Assembly: GCA_938042265.1 (NCBI GenBank)
Contig: CALIRN010000127.1
Location: 1 to 14,191 of the forward strand
Direction of reading: 5' to 3'
DNA: 14,191 nt
Origin: an uncultured Eubacteriaceae bacterium
GTDB lineage: Bacteria > Bacillota > Clostridia > Lachnospirales > CAG-274
Shown here: positions 13,150 through 14,191 of the stretch, one piece after another
Layout: every line of letters begins with the position of its first letter
Position numbering within the stretch: position 1 is the stretch's first letter
Made by a program: the position numbers and the translations under genes
Notes under the pieces: model-generated
Database searches by the model: none
What the model was told of the DNA's origin: nothing
What the model saw: only the letters and a program-made list of their open reading frames with translations

Positions 13150-14191
13150 GTGTCAGAAAGAGCGTGTCCGCTTGAATTAACCAGAAATATCGGTATTATG
13201 GCGCACATCGATGCAGGTAAGACAACTCTTACAGAGCGTATCTTATACTACACCGGTAAGACATATAAGATTGGTGATACCCACGAGGGTACAGCACAGA
13301 TGGACTGGATGGAGCAGGAGCAGGAGAGAGGTATCACAATTACCTCTGCGGCTACAACTACTCAGTGGCAGTTAAAGCACGGACTGCCTGATGCGGGCCC
13401 TATGCACCGCATCAACATTATTGATACACCGGGTCACGTTGACTTCACTGTTGAGGTTGAGCGCTCACTGCGTGTACTTGACGGCTCTGTTGCCGTATTT
13501 GACGCTAAGGGCGGCGTTGAGCCACAGTCCGAAACAGTTTGGCGTCAGGCTGAAAGATATCACGTACCAAGAATGTGCTTCGTTAATAAGATGGATATTA
13601 TGGGTGCCGATTTCTATAACTGCTTAGACCAGTTTAAGAACAGGCTCGGTGCTAACCCAATCGCAGTTCAGCTCCCAATCGGCGCTGAGGACGATTTTGT
13701 AGGTCTTATCGACCTTATGGAGATGAAGGCTTACATCTACAATGATAAGAACGGTACGGATATTTCTATCGAGGATATCCCTGCTGATATGGCAGATAAG
13801 GCTCAGGAGTACAGAGAAATGATGGTTGAGGCTATTGCCGAAACCGATGAGGAGCTTATGGACAAGTTCTTTGAAAACGGCGACCTTGAAATTGATGAGA
13901 TGAAGGCTGCTCTTCGTAAGGCTTGTATCGCTTGTGAGGCTGTACCGGTATTCTGCGGTTCAGCTTACAGAAACAAGGGTGTACAGAAGTTGCTTGACGG
14001 CGTACTTGAGTATATGCCTGCTCCTACGGATATCCCTGCTATTAAGGGTCATCTCCCAGGTGATGAGGAAACCGTTATTGAAAAGCACTCATCAGATGAT
14101 GAGCCGTTTGCAGCTCTTGCATTTAAGATTATGAACGATCCTTTCGTTGGTAAGCTTGCGTTCTTCAGAGTTTACTCAGGCGTACTTGAGT
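13150..14191 (+). CDS. fusA: Translation elongation factor G, N-terminal 347 residues (3' truncated by window edge)
   Basis: EF-G is the GTPase that drives tRNA-mRNA translocation on the ribosome and, with RRF, ribosome recycling. The start is GTG 13150 with AAAAGGAGG (13134-13142) 7 nt upstream, giving [20 protein letters not shown]. GTPase motifs: G1 AHIDAGKTT (18-26), G2 region [14 protein letters not shown]3 DTPGHVD (92-98), G4 NKMD (146-149) and G5 CGSAYRNKG. Domain II begins at the end ([26 protein letters not shown]). All are canonical, so this is a working EF-G rather than a Tet(M)-type or FusA2 variant as far as can be seen; domains III-V lie outside. A TATAAT occurs at 13119-13124 but has no matching -35, so fusA is probably read from the rpsL promoter through the repeat array. 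Confidence 0.98.
   Translation, partial: MSERACPLELTRNIGIMAHIDAGKTTLTERILYYTGKTYKIGDTHEGTAQMDWMEQEQERGITITSAATTTQWQLKHGLPDAGPMHRINIIDTPGHVDFTVEVERSLRVLDGSVAVFDAKGGVEPQSETVWRQAERYHVPRMCFVNKMDIMGADFYNCLDQFKNRLGANPIAVQLPIGAEDDFVGLIDLMEMKAYIYNDKNGTDISIEDIPADMADKAQEYREMMVEAIAETDEELMDKFFENGDLEIDEMKAALRKACIACEAVPVFCGSAYRNKGVQKLLDGVLEYMPAPTDIPAIKGHLPGDEETVIEKHSSDDEPFAALAFKIMNDPFVGKLAFFRVYSGVLE

Overview
This window is chromosomal DNA of a low-to-mid GC Firmicute, most likely a spore-forming gut-type clostridium (Oscillospiraceae/Ruminococcaceae-like). This is inferred from the forespore-type LonB protease, the Bacillus/Clostridia-type insertion in ribosomal protein S12, a MutL with its own endonuclease motifs, AGGAGG-type ribosome binding sites, and protein sequence style. 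No 16S or other marker is present, so the taxon is not fixed. All confident genes are on the + strand.

Layout. 1-2997 is a DNA-repair/RNA-modification block: the 3' end of mutS, mutL (4-base overlap) and an RluB-type pseudouridine synthase. 3062-4361 is a single-gene unit with a near-consensus promoter, the flavodiiron protein gene fprA and a rho-independent terminator. 4386-5602 is a promoter, a ~110-nt leader and a phosphofructokinase of the 'mixed-substrate' type. 5712-9334 is ppx/gppA-like followed by ppk1 with a one-base stop/start overlap (polyphosphate breakdown or sensing plus synthesis). 9365-11099 is lonB with a candidate forespore sigma-F-type promoter and a 20-bp perfect palindrome behind it. 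11100-11460 holds no intact gene, perhaps a decayed reading frame. 11461 to the end is the str operon: a very strong promoter, rpsL, rpsG and the first half of fusA (EF-G, cut by the window edge).

The least ordinary part is the str operon. It is not preceded here by rpoB/rpoC. Its two intergenic gaps are unusually long (313 and 394 nt) and both are full of structure. The rpsL-rpsG gap carries at least five strong hairpins, three of them back to back, and may be an autoregulatory leader. The rpsG-fusA gap carries a 156-bp unit repeated in tandem (155/156 identical) plus a 38-bp third partial copy. Each unit is a ~148-bp imperfect palindrome with nested inverted repeats, an A7 tract on the left and a T7 tract on the right, so it looks like a MITE-like/palindromic mobile repeat that could also act as a transcription attenuator between two essential translation genes.

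Two enzymes carry unusual active-site residues. The Ppx/GppA protein has lost the usual acidic/glycine motif residues in both phosphate loops. The PFK has Asn where Asp is usual and Lys in the PPi-type position while keeping the ATP-type Gly. I found no CRISPR array, tRNA, rRNA, integrase or obvious defence system.
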